Of a stretch of 64,000 nt of DNA, positions 63,668 to 64,000 are shown piece after piece (position 1 is the stretch's first letter; each line of letters opens with the position of its first letter). This stretch comes from Chamaea fasciata (Eukaryota > Chordata > Aves > Passeriformes > Sylviidae), in assembly GCA_029207755.1 (NCBI GenBank), contig JARCOQ010000008.1:24479021-24543020 (forward strand), in the 5' to 3' direction. Made by a program: the position numbers and the translations under genes. The notes under the pieces are model-generated. The model searched no databases. It saw only the letters and a list, made by a program, of their open reading frames with translations, and had not been told where the DNA came from.

Positions 63668-64000
63668 GTAAAAGCCTGAGAGAACTCTGAACCTGGAGCC
63701 AAGCACTGTGCAACTCAAGTCCCTCTCTCTCCGTGGGAATTCATCGGTCCTAGAGTTACGGCTATATTCTGCTTTTTGACACTGTACCAGGCTAAGGTAG
63801 GGCCCATGGGACCTGCTGGGTCCATGATCTACACCACAATACCTCTGAGGGGCAGGTGCAGGACTCATAAGGCAGCCCAGCCTGAAGACAAGCACACTCC
63901 TGTTGATTTCTGCACAGGTGCTGCCCATAAACAGTCCTTCAGAATCTCTTATCAGTGAGTCCAAAGTTTGTCATTATAGCTGAGTTCATTGTGGCAATAC
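63668..64000. other. End of window, nothing recognised
   Basis: No gene or repeat is recognised. A 162-codon minus-strand frame (63476-63964) crosses this part and the exon-like segment. It has no domain, and its composition is that of GC-rich non-coding DNA. Confidence 0.5.

Noticed and set aside
63476..63964. 162-codon minus-strand frame
   Set aside because: GC-rich local sequence with no domain. The opposite strand offers an equally plausible exon-like segment.

Overview
This window looks like a piece of an avian nuclear chromosome, and most of it is non-coding. The main evidence is two 5'-truncated CR1 LINE copies on the minus strand (39105-39455 and 56978 to about 58185). Both end in the ATTCTATGATTC-type 3' terminus and carry the 3' sequences known from bird CR1 elements. 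The long microsatellites, an old MIR-like SINE (about 43207-43415) and an otherwise low repeat load fit a bird. Another sauropsid cannot be fully excluded. There are no bacterial operons, ribosome binding sites, prophage or CRISPR. I found no complete protein-coding gene. The open frames are short, lack recognisable domains, and several lie inside repeats.

Layout. 1-4.9 kb is unique sequence. At 4.9-5.4 kb there is a compound polypyrimidine microsatellite: 34 perfect CTTT units, 8 CT units, then 63 perfect CTTCC units. 5.4-39 kb is mostly unique AT-moderate DNA. It holds poly-A, poly-T and A/C-rich tracts, a mild CpG rise near 10.6-11.15 kb, a perfect 11-bp hairpin at 13.16 kb and an unusual 300-bp A/C-only-like tract at 26.2-26.5 kb. 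Two exon-like segments lie on the minus strand, an internal one near 17.7-17.8 kb and a terminal-exon-like one near 35.5-35.9 kb. A CR1 copy sits at 39.1 kb, a 45-base poly-A at 41.1 kb and the MIR-like SINE at 43.2 kb.

46.7-47.8 kb is dense in homeodomain-type and AP-1-type sites and may be enhancer DNA. The 49-52.6 kb interval is the most structured part. It has a TATA box with a consensus splice donor about 70 bases downstream, followed by two diverged copies of one block of about 330 bp (49970-50297 and 51947-52277) spaced about 1.98 kb apart. A short cysteine-rich open frame follows the second copy. 52.9-57 kb is AT-rich and contains a GATA microsatellite. The larger CR1 occupies 57-58.2 kb. 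The last 6 kb is more GC-rich and has two exon-like segments on the plus strand, at 61.39 kb and 63.59 kb.

The repeats and tracts are read directly from the bases. The exon and promoter suggestions rest only on splice and TATA consensus matches, which occur by chance in 64 kb, so they carry low confidence. I cannot name a host gene, so I cannot say whether this is an intron or an intergenic region. I did not find a convincing new biological system. The best leads are the 49-52.6 kb duplicated block and the terminal-exon-like segment at 35.5-35.9 kb.
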